From positions 1-42,959 of the forward strand of contig CAISUD010000035.1 of assembly GCA_903888625.1 (NCBI GenBank): DNA of 42,959 nt. Direction: 5' to 3'. The notes under the pieces are model-generated. The model was not told where the DNA came from. It was given only the letters and a program-made list of their open reading frames with translations, and did not search any database. Of this stretch, positions 9,596-17,168 are shown one piece after another (the stretch's first letter is position 1; each line of letters opens with the position of its first letter). The translations under genes were made by a program, and so were the position numbers. The stretch comes from an uncultured bacterium (lineage in GTDB: Bacteria > Patescibacteriota > Minisyncoccia > Phycocordibacterales > UBA9973).

Positions 9596-11557
9596 TTAAT
9601 TACGGATAGCAATACCTTTTGGTGTATTAAACTGCCCGTTACCATTACCACTAGTTCCCCATCCGTTTACATATGTACCACTTGAAGTAAATTCTTGGAC
9701 ACTACTAAAATCACTGGCTGTAATATAAACATTTCCATTCGAACCTATGGCAATACTATTACCACCGTAATAAGTGCCACTGTTAACAAATTGCCATCCA
9801 AGAATAAAATTTCCGCTTGAATCAAATTCTTTAGCTTCAAAATTATCCAACACATAAACATTTCCATTTGGAGCAATAGCGATACCATGAGGATTACAGA
9901 AATGCCCACTGCAAGATCCCGGACCTGTCCATTGAGTAACATAAGTTCCATTGGAGGTAAATTCAAGTATACGACTGTAATAATCTGTCACATAAACATT
10001 TCCATTTGAAGCAATGGCAATATCCCAAGGATACATAATATTGCTGTCAGGTGAAGACCATTGGGTGATATAAGTACCGGAAGATGTAAATTCCTGTATA
10101 CGATGGGTTTCAACATCACCCACATAAACATTTCCATTTGGAGCAATGGCAATACCACTATGACCATTTTGGTTATTAAATTGTCCATTGCCTGTACCAT
10201 AACTTCCCCATTGAGTTACATATGTTCCGTTTGGAGTGAATTCTTGGATTTTATTAGTATGATCAGACACATAAATATTACCACTTGGAGCAATAGCAAC
10301 ACTGTCAGTTCCCAAAAACATTCCATTGTTTCCCCATTGACTAACATAGTTCATATTTGAATCAAATTTCTGGACACGATAATTCCCCCAATCCGCTACA
10401 TAAATATTTCCACTTGCCACCGGTCCATTTATTGTAAACAAATTATCAGAAAAATCTTGAATACTAGGATTTACTAATCTTACAACCTCAACTTTAAAGT
10501 GCTGTCCAGAAATTGCATTTGGATTGAAAGTTTGTATAAGTGAAATAGTTGGTAATGTAACAATTTCAATACCATCGTTTACTGATACACTTGAACCAAA
10601 AGAAATAGCTCCAATAGGTAAATCATTTATATCATAATATTGTAACTGCATTCCAATTTGTTCTGTCGTCGGTATATTACAAGTCTTCCACTTTATTGTA
10701 ATTTGCTGACCATCTTGATACACTTCTCCCCCATTAGGAGATAATACTTGAATCCAAGATGGCATACCTGGTAAACAAGCTCTAATTGGAACTATAACTG
10801 GGCTAGTTGCTCTTGCACCTGAAGAAGGAGTTACTGCAGAAACTTTTGGAGAAACAACGGTTGAAGGATTGATAATATTAGAAGGATTTATAGAAAAGAA
10901 ATTATCAGAAGAATCAGTAGAATCGGGATTAGCAGAAATACCAGGTGTATGTGGTGGTACTAATTGAATTAGTATTTTATAAAAAGTACCATACTGAAAG
11001 GCACCTGGATAAAATTGAGAGGCTACGGGTAAAGTAAAAGTTGTTGAATTCCCAGCCCGATAATAATTACCTAAATCTTTTCCTGCAAATTTAAAAGATG
11101 CTGTCCATTGACTATTTACAGAACTTGCTTGATCAAGATAAACAACTAATTCATCATTTGCTGGTATCATTTTACAGCCATCTGTCCATGTAACGGTAAT
11201 TGTCTGACCTGGGGTATATACTTCTCCTCCATTTGGTGAAATAACGTGAACATCAGTACCAACACAAGGTATTGTAGCAGTACTTTTTACAGGGTTAGAA
11301 TTTGTAACGATAGCTGGAGTTGTAACCTTTGGTGCAGTTACAGTCGGTGGAACTACAACCTTTGCTGGTGTTGCTGTTGCTTTAACTGCCGACACTGCTT
11401 TTAAAGCAAGTCCTGATATTTCTACTTGAAGATCTGAAACTTGTTTTTGCAATGACTTAATTTGAGCCATTACGTCATCGTAAGTAGAGGCTTTAGCATG
11501 CGAAACTCCGACGAACAAAACTGCAACGAGAACGAAAATACTTATATATTTTTTCAT
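9596..11557 (-). CDS. Secreted surface protein with two Kre9/KNH-like domains and a C-terminal NHL-repeat beta-propeller
   Basis: Signal peptide; two ISPNGGEVY...GQ.ITV.W modules; repeated GNVYV.D....IQEFTSNGTYVTQWG units. Confidence 0.85.
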   Translation of the reverse strand: MKKYISIFVLVAVLFVGVSHAKASTYDDVMAQIKSLQKQVSDLQVEISGLALKAVSAVKATATPAKVVVPPTVTAPKVTTPAIVTNSNPVKSTATIPCVGTDVHVISPNGGEVYTPGQTITVTWTDGCKMIPANDELVVYLDQASSVNSQWTASFKFAGKDLGNYYRAGNSTTFTLPVASQFYPGAFQYGTFYKILIQLVPPHTPGISANPDSTDSSDNFFSINPSNIINPSTVVSPKVSAVTPSSGARATSPVIVPIRACLPGMPSWIQVLSPNGGEVYQDGQQITIKWKTCNIPTTEQIGMQLQYYDINDLPIGAISFGSSVSVNDGIEIVTLPTISLIQTFNPNAISGQHFKVEVVRLVNPSIQDFSDNLFTINGPVASGNIYVADWGNYRVQKFDSNMNYVSQWGNNGMFLGTDSVAIAPSGNIYVSDHTNKIQEFTPNGTYVTQWGSYGTGNGQFNNQNGHSGIAIAPNGNVYVGDVETHRIQEFTSSGTYITQWSSPDSNIMYPWDIAIASNGNVYVTDYYSRILEFTSNGTYVTQWTGPGSCSGHFCNPHGIAIAPNGNVYVLDNFEAKEFDSSGNFILGWQFVNSGTYYGGNSIAIGSNGNVYITASDFSSVQEFTSSGTYVNGWGTSGNGNGQFNTPKGIAIRN

Positions 11558-11595
11558 AATTTTAATGTTATGTTTAAAACATTTATAATGACTTA

Positions 11596-11624
11596 AGTAT
11601 AGCCCCCCCTTTATAGAAATGCAA
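11596..11624 (-). promoter_or_regulatory. Putative promoter of the NHL-repeat gene, with a G7 tract in its spacer
   Basis: Minus strand TTGCAT-TTCTATAAAGGGGGGGC (17 nt)-TATACT. Confidence 0.6.
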
Positions 11625-11705
11625 GTTTTTGTGTTAATTCAGTGTATTCTTTTTTCCCCTCTCCAGTATTCTAGAGAAAGCGAGGACGTGAGGTGATTTT
11701 TTTTA

Positions 11706-11734
11706 TTGACTTCCTATAGAGAAAAGCATAAACT
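11706..11734 (+). promoter_or_regulatory. Putative promoter of the cobalamin riboswitch transcript
   Basis: TTGACT (11706-11711), N17, TAAACT (11729-11734). Confidence 0.65.
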
Positions 11735-11759
11735 AAAGTAGTTGATTTAACAATTATAA

Positions 11760-11885
11760 AAATGATTGGGGAAACTGGTTTAATTCCAGTACAGTGCCGC
11801 TACGGTAAGCTCCGATTCGCCAATTTGGTGGATGGAGACAAGTCCGAATGCCAATAATTCAAAATATTTGTCCCGAGCAGGATTT
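11760..11885 (+). ncRNA. Cobalamin (B12) riboswitch-type leader
   Basis: GGGGAAACTGGTTTAATTCCAGTACAGTGCCGCTACGGTAAGCTCC...GGAGACAAGTCCGAATGCC fits the conserved GGGAA / GGU..AA.UCC / CCGC.AC.GUAA / AAGUCCGAAUGCC blocks. Confidence 0.85.
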
Positions 11886-11895
11886 GTTTAAGTTT

Positions 11896-11921
11896 AATTC
11901 TGCCCGCGCAGAATTTTTTTT
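11896..11921 (+). terminator. Intrinsic terminator of the riboswitch expression platform
   Basis: AATTCTGC-CCGC-GCAGAATT followed by a T-run; an upstream GCAGGA (11877-11882) can pair with TTCTGC as an antiterminator. Confidence 0.8.
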
Positions 11922-11992
11922 ATTTATCCCGTTAAAAAATTCAACAAACATAAATAAAAAACAATATTATTATTAATAAAATTTTTAATGGG

Positions 11993-12418
11993 ATGTCAAA
12001 AACAAAAATAAAAAAATTAATACCAATAATCCTTTTGATGATAATCTGTGGCTATTTAATTTCCACTTATTATAAATCTCCAGTCAAAACTTCTACCCAG
12101 ATTTTACCTATTAATACAGCAAATAATGCAATACAAACTACTCTCCTCTTGAGAGGGGTAAAATTAGAAAGTTCTATTTCACAGAAAACAAGCGTTTATG
12201 ATTTTATGCAAAAATTAGAACAAGAAAATAAAATAACTTTTCAAGCAAAAAATTATATTGGAATGGGAGAATTTATTGAAAGTATTAATGGAATAAAAAA
12301 TACCAATACGAATAATTGGATTTATTATATTAATAATGTAAAAGCAAATGTCGGAGTGTCGAATTATCAAATTAATCCGGGAGATGTCGTCTCCTGGAAA
12401 TATGAAGCTAATAATTAA
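11993..12418 (+). CDS. Membrane-anchored DUF4430/transcobalamin beta-domain-like protein
   Basis: N-terminal TM; SVYDFMQKLEQENKITFQAKNYIGMGEFIESINGI...NNWIYYINNVKANVGVSNYQINPGDVVSWKY has the DUF4430 / transcobalamin C-domain pattern. Confidence 0.8.
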   Translation: MSKTKIKKLIPIILLMIICGYLISTYYKSPVKTSTQILPINTANNAIQTTLLLRGVKLESSISQKTSVYDFMQKLEQENKITFQAKNYIGMGEFIESINGIKNTNTNNWIYYINNVKANVGVSNYQINPGDVVSWKYEANN

Positions 12419-12437
12419 TCTACGCCATGGCGTAGAT
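12418..12437. other. Perfect 20-bp palindrome between the two transcobalamin-like genes
   Basis: ATCTACGCCATGGCGTAGAT overlaps the stop codon of the upstream gene. Confidence 0.85.
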
Positions 12438-12445
12438 ACAAAAAT

Positions 12446-13975
12446 ATGAAACTAAAAAAGTTCTTGAGAATTTTGTTTTTAATAATCTTTTTATTTAGTG
12501 TTAAATTTAATAGTTTGCACGCACAAGTGTTTCCAGATAGTTCAGATACTTCTACTTCAACCGACCCAAACCCAGTTACCATCCATTTAATTATTGAAAA
12601 TAATTCAGGACATATCTATGACAACTCTAATTTAAATGTTAATGCTTGTGACAGTGACAATCCAAGCTCTGGCAATTTAACTGTCACTGCTTATTGTGCA
12701 GTTTTGCAATCAAATCTACCAAGCGATTGGAATCGTGCTTGGGCACCAGGAATTTTTCTAAATTCAATCAATGGTATTTCTGGCTTTACTACACAAGATT
12801 CAAATGGAACAGATGTCTACCATTATTGGAGTTGGGTATTACAAAGAGACCACAGTATTTCTGACGCTTTAGGTTTGAATGAATATCAATTGCAAACTGG
12901 CGACATAATAACTTTAACTTTTATCGACCCAGTAAACCCACCTCCTCCACCACCAGAATCACATATAGGTGGTGGAAATTATGTCGCTCCTAAAATTACT
13001 TTTGACCTACAAAAGGCGACCAACTTTTTAATTTCTAAACAAAAAACTAATGGCTCTTTTGAGGTAGATTTATATACCGATTGGACAGCTATAGCTCTAG
13101 CTTCAAATCAAAATACACCAAAAACAAATCTTGATCAATTAATAAAATATTTTTCTACTGAAACATTTTCTAGCACTCTTTTGACTGATTACGAAAGACA
13201 TGCAATAGCATTGATGTCACTTAATTTAAATCCATATAATCTAAATGGAGAAAATTTTATTAAAAAAATAATTGATAATTTTGATGGCACCCAGTTTGGA
13301 GATAAGGAAAAAGATAATGATGATATTTTTGCTCTGATTGTATTACAAAATGCAGGCTATACTGAGAATGATAAAATCATTTCTAATACTATAAATTTTA
13401 TTCTTTCAAAACAACAAAAAGATGGTTCTTGGGATGAAAATACGGATTTAACTGGAGCCGGGATTGAAGCCTTGTCCACGTTCCAAAATGACGAAAATGT
13501 AAAAAAAGCCCTAGAGAATGCCGAGAATTATTTAAAAAAGAATCAAAAGACAGATGGCAGTTGGGGAAATGTTTCTTCAACCGCTTGGGCAGAAGAAGGA
13601 TTAAAATCTCTTGATGAAAAAGTTAGTGATGCTACTTTAGAATATTTAGGAGAAAATCAAGATACAGATGGTGGGATAAAAGACACTGACACCAATAATA
13701 AACTATGGGAAACAGCTTACGTCGTCACTTCTCTATCAACCAAAACTTGGACAGAAATAATGCAAAAATTTGAAGCTCCAATTGAAAACTCTTCTAAAAA
13801 TATTTTAACTCCTGAACTAAAAAAAATAACCCTACCAGCCAAAAAAAGTATTGCCGAAGATAAAATACTTTTACCAAAGATAGAAGCAACTAGCCAAGAC
13901 CAAACACAAAATTTGCCGGTAGAAAAACCTAGTTTTTGGAGGAGGATATTAAATTTCTTTTTAAGTTTTAACTGA
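12446..13975 (+). CDS. Secreted transcobalamin/intrinsic-factor-like protein: N-terminal DUF4430-like domain, Pro-rich linker, alpha/alpha-barrel (prenyltransferase-like) repeats, C-terminal hydrophobic tail
   Basis: Signal peptide; YHYWSWVLQRD...LNEYQLQTGDIITLTF; PPPPPPE linker; repeats FLISKQKTNGSF, FILSKQQKDGSW, YLKKNQKTDGSWG, YLGENQDTDGGI. Confidence 0.8.
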   Translation: MKLKKFLRILFLIIFLFSVKFNSLHAQVFPDSSDTSTSTDPNPVTIHLIIENNSGHIYDNSNLNVNACDSDNPSSGNLTVTAYCAVLQSNLPSDWNRAWAPGIFLNSINGISGFTTQDSNGTDVYHYWSWVLQRDHSISDALGLNEYQLQTGDIITLTFIDPVNPPPPPPESHIGGGNYVAPKITFDLQKATNFLISKQKTNGSFEVDLYTDWTAIALASNQNTPKTNLDQLIKYFSTETFSSTLLTDYERHAIALMSLNLNPYNLNGENFIKKIIDNFDGTQFGDKEKDNDDIFALIVLQNAGYTENDKIISNTINFILSKQQKDGSWDENTDLTGAGIEALSTFQNDENVKKALENAENYLKKNQKTDGSWGNVSSTAWAEEGLKSLDEKVSDATLEYLGENQDTDGGIKDTDTNNKLWETAYVVTSLSTKTWTEIMQKFEAPIENSSKNILTPELKKITLPAKKSIAEDKILLPKIEATSQDQTQNLPVEKPSFWRRILNFFLSFN

Positions 13976-14579
13976 TTACAAAAAAACCAAGGAGCAGTGC
14001 CGTGACATTTAAAATTGAGTGCGCAATAGAAATCAAAACTAAATTGGGGTATTTTATATAGAGCCACGCAAATAAAATCCCAGAAACAAAAACTAAAGGT
14101 AAGACAATTCCCAAACTTGGATAAATAATATGCAAAAAAGTGAAAAGCAGGGCATTCACAATAATGACTACATATTTACTATTAAAAACCTTTTCTAGTC
14201 TTGGAATTAAGAAAGAACGATAAGCAAATTCTTGAAAAAATGAAATTGGAATAAAAAATATCCAGGTTTTCAAAAGAAACATTTTATTATCAATCTCTCG
14301 AATTTGCATCTTGTGAGCTATCATAAAAAGCACAAAAAAACTCACAACTGTAAAAATAAAATACGGTAGTAAAGATTTTTTGAAATTGTCATGCCGAATA
14401 CCCATTTCCAAATGGGTCCATTTTTCGTGATGAATAATTCCATAAATAAACAAAGCGCTGACCGTAAGTAAAATAATCCGCCAATTTAAAGGCAAAATTT
14501 TAAAAAATAAAAGCGAAACAGGTAAAATAAAAATCAAAAATATTTGTGCCAAAATCAATTTTCTAGATGGTGTGTGCAT
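13968..14579 (-). CDS. CPBP-family intramembrane protease-like protein
   Basis: Multi-TM; FFQEFAYRSFLIPRLE (EExxxR-like) and FTFLHIIYP, SIAHSILN motifs. Confidence 0.8.
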   Translation of the reverse strand: MHTPSRKLILAQIFLIFILPVSLLFFKILPLNWRIILLTVSALFIYGIIHHEKWTHLEMGIRHDNFKKSLLPYFIFTVVSFFVLFMIAHKMQIREIDNKMFLLKTWIFFIPISFFQEFAYRSFLIPRLEKVFNSKYVVIIVNALLFTFLHIIYPSLGIVLPLVFVSGILFAWLYIKYPNLVLISIAHSILNVTALLLGFFVIS

Positions 14580-14596
14580 TTTATGATTATACCAAA

Positions 14597-15214
14597 TTAT
14601 GCTTTCTTTTTGTATTCAACGATTTTACCCATCATTATCTCAATTTTATCTGCCTTGCGGAGATTTTTGAAGGTTTTTTGTGGAGCGATATCATAATGTT
14701 TTATGCTATCCAATTTTGCATCTATTTGCCATAAATCTTTTTCTTCGAGCATCCAATTTTTACCAAAAATATTTAAACTAAGCGGACGAGAATATTTTCG
14801 CAAAGTTTTCACTCCAGTATCTAAAAAATATTCATGAAAATAAGACATGACCAATTCTCGAACATTTTTATAAATCGGTTCGCGATAGCGAAGCACACCA
14901 TGGTTGGTCTTAGAAATTGCACCGAAAAGTTTATCTTTTTGAAAAATAGTTATCACATGATCATAATCACCTTTTATCGTCTGCAAATGAAGAATCCGAG
15001 GCTTATATCCGTGTTGCGACAATACATAAGCCGAAAACAATGCCCCCTCCATACAGTGTGCATTTCTTTCTCGTAGAACTCGTATAGGAGATTTTAAGGT
15101 CTCCCCTACATTTTCAAAATTAAAAGGTAAACTATTCAAAAAATCCTGCACCTTCCCGGGTGTATTTAACTTTTTCAAAAATAATTTTTCTTTTGGAGCA
15201 AAAGACAACATCAA
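14597..15214 (-). CDS. Transglutaminase-like cysteine protease-fold protein
   Basis: RNAHCMEGALFSAYVLSQHGYKPRILHL...YDHVITIF: Cys and His spacing of the transglutaminase-like core. Confidence 0.6.
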   Translation of the reverse strand: MMLSFAPKEKLFLKKLNTPGKVQDFLNSLPFNFENVGETLKSPIRVLRERNAHCMEGALFSAYVLSQHGYKPRILHLQTIKGDYDHVITIFQKDKLFGAISKTNHGVLRYREPIYKNVRELVMSYFHEYFLDTGVKTLRKYSRPLSLNIFGKNWMLEEKDLWQIDAKLDSIKHYDIAPQKTFKNLRKADKIEIMMGKIVEYKKKA

Positions 15215-15220
15215 TTTAAT

Positions 15221-15466
15221 TTATTTCTTTTCAATTGCAGTCGTCGGTCTTAAAAGATATCGGCTTAGGAATATCACAATAGCAGTCACCAAAACGGCAT
15301 AAATAAATTTAGCTAAAATACCAGACTTGGCAAACGGAAAAAGAATTTCAATTAATGATTTAATTGCATCACTCCAAGCAAGTCCAGCCACAAGCCCAAG
15401 AGCCCCAGCTATATATCCAGCTGTCTGGCTTCTAATTTGGGTTTTTATTTCTTTTTTATTTATCAT
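15221..15466 (-). CDS. DUF5654-like small membrane protein
   Basis: GALGLVAGLAWSDAIKSLIEILFP...KFIYAVLVTAIVIFLSRYL. Confidence 0.65.
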   Translation of the reverse strand: MINKKEIKTQIRSQTAGYIAGALGLVAGLAWSDAIKSLIEILFPFAKSGILAKFIYAVLVTAIVIFLSRYLLRPTTAIEKK

Positions 15467-15478
15467 ATCAACCTGAAA

Positions 15479-15661
15479 CTATTTCAATGCCTCAGCATCA
15501 GCCTTGGACATAAACTTAAACATATTTCCTCCACAAACAGAACATTGCCCCTTAGCAGAGTAACGATTATTTTTTTCTTCTACTTTTGGATCCTTCATTA
15601 CTTGCATTGTTGGCTTATTTTCTGCATTTCTACACTTCATACACAAAGCTTTTAATTCCAT
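15479..15661 (-). CDS. DUF5679-like zinc-ribbon protein
   Basis: 60 aa; ALCMKC...GQCSVCGGNMFKF paired CxxC. Confidence 0.7.
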   Translation of the reverse strand: MELKALCMKCRNAENKPTMQVMKDPKVEEKNNRYSAKGQCSVCGGNMFKFMSKADAEALK

Positions 15662-15720
15662 ATATTTTTTTACTAATTTTATTAATAATAATTGGACTCT
15701 TCTATTATACCACTTCCCCT

Positions 15721-15749
15721 TTGATTTTCATAGCAAAATACTATATTAT
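15721..15749 (+). promoter_or_regulatory. Putative promoter of the 15757 gene
   Basis: TTGATT-N17-TATTAT; the ATG is at 15757. Confidence 0.5.
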
Positions 15750-15756
15750 AGAATCT

Positions 15757-15933
15757 ATGTACGATGATGAAGAAGAAACAACTGAAGAGCAAAAAGACGA
15801 CAAAGTCTGCCCCTCTTGCGGTCTACGCCAATACGGCGAGACTTGTGCCAATTGTGACGTCCTCCTAGAAAATGAAGAAAAAGAAAAAACTAAAGACGAC
15901 GACAACGAAAACGACTGGCGTGAACGCAGATAA
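15757..15933 (+). CDS. Small acidic zinc-ribbon protein
   Basis: MYDDEEETTEEQKDDKVCPSCGLRQYGETCANCD; the start at 15757 is chosen over the listed 15586. Confidence 0.6.
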   Translation: MYDDEEETTEEQKDDKVCPSCGLRQYGETCANCDVLLENEEKEKTKDDDNENDWRERR

Positions 15934-15945
15934 AATATTTTAAAA

Positions 15946-16338
15946 TTATTGTACAACCGGTAATGGGCAACCAGTTTTATCAGAAAGCATTTGCAAAGTT
16001 GCATCGCCATTTATCCTAGAACCATCTATAAATTCCCAAGTTGGATAACCCAATATTTTTTTGTCTTTACAAATCTGTGTTTGATTGGAAGCATCTGGAG
16101 TAGAACATTCTACGTAATTTAAATATTGCTTGGAAGAACCAAATAATTTCTTTTGTGCCTGGCAATGTGGACACCAAAAAGCTCCGTAAAACACAGCGCC
16201 TTTATCTTTCAAACACTCCGCAAAAGTATTGTATTTGCCAGAAGTATCCTCGCGGTTATTAAAAAAATAAACCCCAACTATTACTAAAATAACAACTACT
16301 AATACTGACAAAAAAACCTTTATTTTTGTGAATTTCAT
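15946..16338 (-). CDS. Membrane-anchored thioredoxin-fold protein
   Basis: N-terminal TM; AVFYGAFWCPHCQAQKKLF and GYPTWEF. Confidence 0.8.
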   Translation of the reverse strand: MKFTKIKVFLSVLVVVILVIVGVYFFNNREDTSGKYNTFAECLKDKGAVFYGAFWCPHCQAQKKLFGSSKQYLNYVECSTPDASNQTQICKDKKILGYPTWEFIDGSRINGDATLQMLSDKTGCPLPVVQ

Positions 16339-16402
16339 ATAATGATTATATCAAGATATCCCCTTTTCTGCAAAAATTGGATTACTAGACAAGCCCGAAA
16401 AA

Positions 16403-16411
16403 TGGTATAAT
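16403..16411 (+). promoter_or_regulatory. Extended -10 promoter
   Basis: TGGTATAAT upstream of the 16470 gene. Confidence 0.5.
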
Positions 16412-16469
16412 GACACCAGAAAAAAGAACGCCTTAAATTGTTCTTTTTAAACTTAAAAAAGGAGGAATT

Positions 16470-16979
16470 TTGGAACCATTAATAATAGTGTTAAAAAACT
16501 ATTCGATGGGAATCAAAATCTCCTATCGAAAACCAAGGGTAAAAATTTTTACCCCAGATCAGATCTTATTAATCTGTACAATTTTGTCAAATGCGATAAA
16601 AGTTTCTTTATTATTATTTTTACCAAAAAATATGATGTCGCACTGGCAAATCATTCTGACAAACTTTTTAATCTCGGTTTTTATTTTTATTATTCTAATG
16701 ATACTTTGTCGAAACGATAAAGTTGATTTGTATGGAAAAATAAAAAAAAGCTATATTTCTTCTTTTAGAAAGTGGTCATTAAAAAGTTTACTCATTCAGG
16801 TATTAATATTTTTCCCATTAGTTGGAATATTTGACCCGTTTTTATTTTTTAAATATTTTAAAAATGGATCAAAAAAACAAAGAAAAATAATTCTATCATG
16901 GATATTGTTAATACCTAGCCTAATTTGTGCAAGCCAAATATGGTCGGTATTAATTTTTCTTAAGCAGATGCTATTCTAA
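16470..16979 (+). CDS. Hypothetical membrane protein, probable TTG start
   Basis: 169-aa ORF; AAAAAAGGAGGAATTTTGG puts a strong Shine-Dalgarno 4-5 nt before TTG; followed by a terminator. Confidence 0.65.
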   Translation: MEPLIIVLKNYSMGIKISYRKPRVKIFTPDQILLICTILSNAIKVSLLLFLPKNMMSHWQIILTNFLISVFIFIILMILCRNDKVDLYGKIKKSYISSFRKWSLKSLLIQVLIFFPLVGIFDPFLFFKYFKNGSKKQRKIILSWILLIPSLICASQIWSVLIFLKQMLF

Positions 16980-17010
16980 GAACCCTCGTTTATTCGCGGG
17001 TTCTTTTTTA
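16978..17010 (+). terminator. Intrinsic terminator
   Basis: AAGAACCC-loop-GGGTTCTTTTTT. Confidence 0.8.
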
Positions 17011-17053
17011 TTGATTAAAAGCCATTTTTATATTATTGTATATAAACAGCCAT

Positions 17054-17124
17054 TGGGAGATCGTCTAATGGTAGGACAACGGCTTCTGGAGCCGTCTATC
17101 TAGGTTCGAGTCCTAGTCTCCCAG
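17054..17124 (+). tRNA. tRNA-Gln (anticodon CTG), CCA not encoded
   Basis: TGGGAGA acceptor pairs with TCTCCCA; anticodon stem ACGGC/GCCGT with loop TTCTGGA; GGTTCGAGTCC T-arm. Confidence 0.92.
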
Positions 17125-17168
17125 CCCAAAACAGAAAATTAGTCTTGTATTATTAATTAAATTAAAAT

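Noticed and set aside
9745-10360. Regular repeats and small overlapping ORFs with repeated LLQMEMFM-like strings
   Set aside because: Explained by out-of-frame or antisense reading of NHL-repeat codons (ASNGNVYV...); not CRISPR or a separate repeat array.
11640-11700. Possible terminator or ncRNA around CCCCTCTCC...GCGAGGACGTGAGGTGATTTTTT
   Set aside because: Only weak, imperfect pairing could be drawn; not enough to call.
15586-15756. N-terminal hydrophobic extension of the zinc-ribbon ORF
   Set aside because: Overlaps the start of the DUF5679-like gene; the promoter position and the acidic zinc-ribbon start point to ATG 15757.
17011-17039. Promoter for tRNA-Gln (TTGATT-N17-TATTGT)
   Set aside because: Plausible but the -10 is poor and it immediately follows a terminator; left out as a feature.
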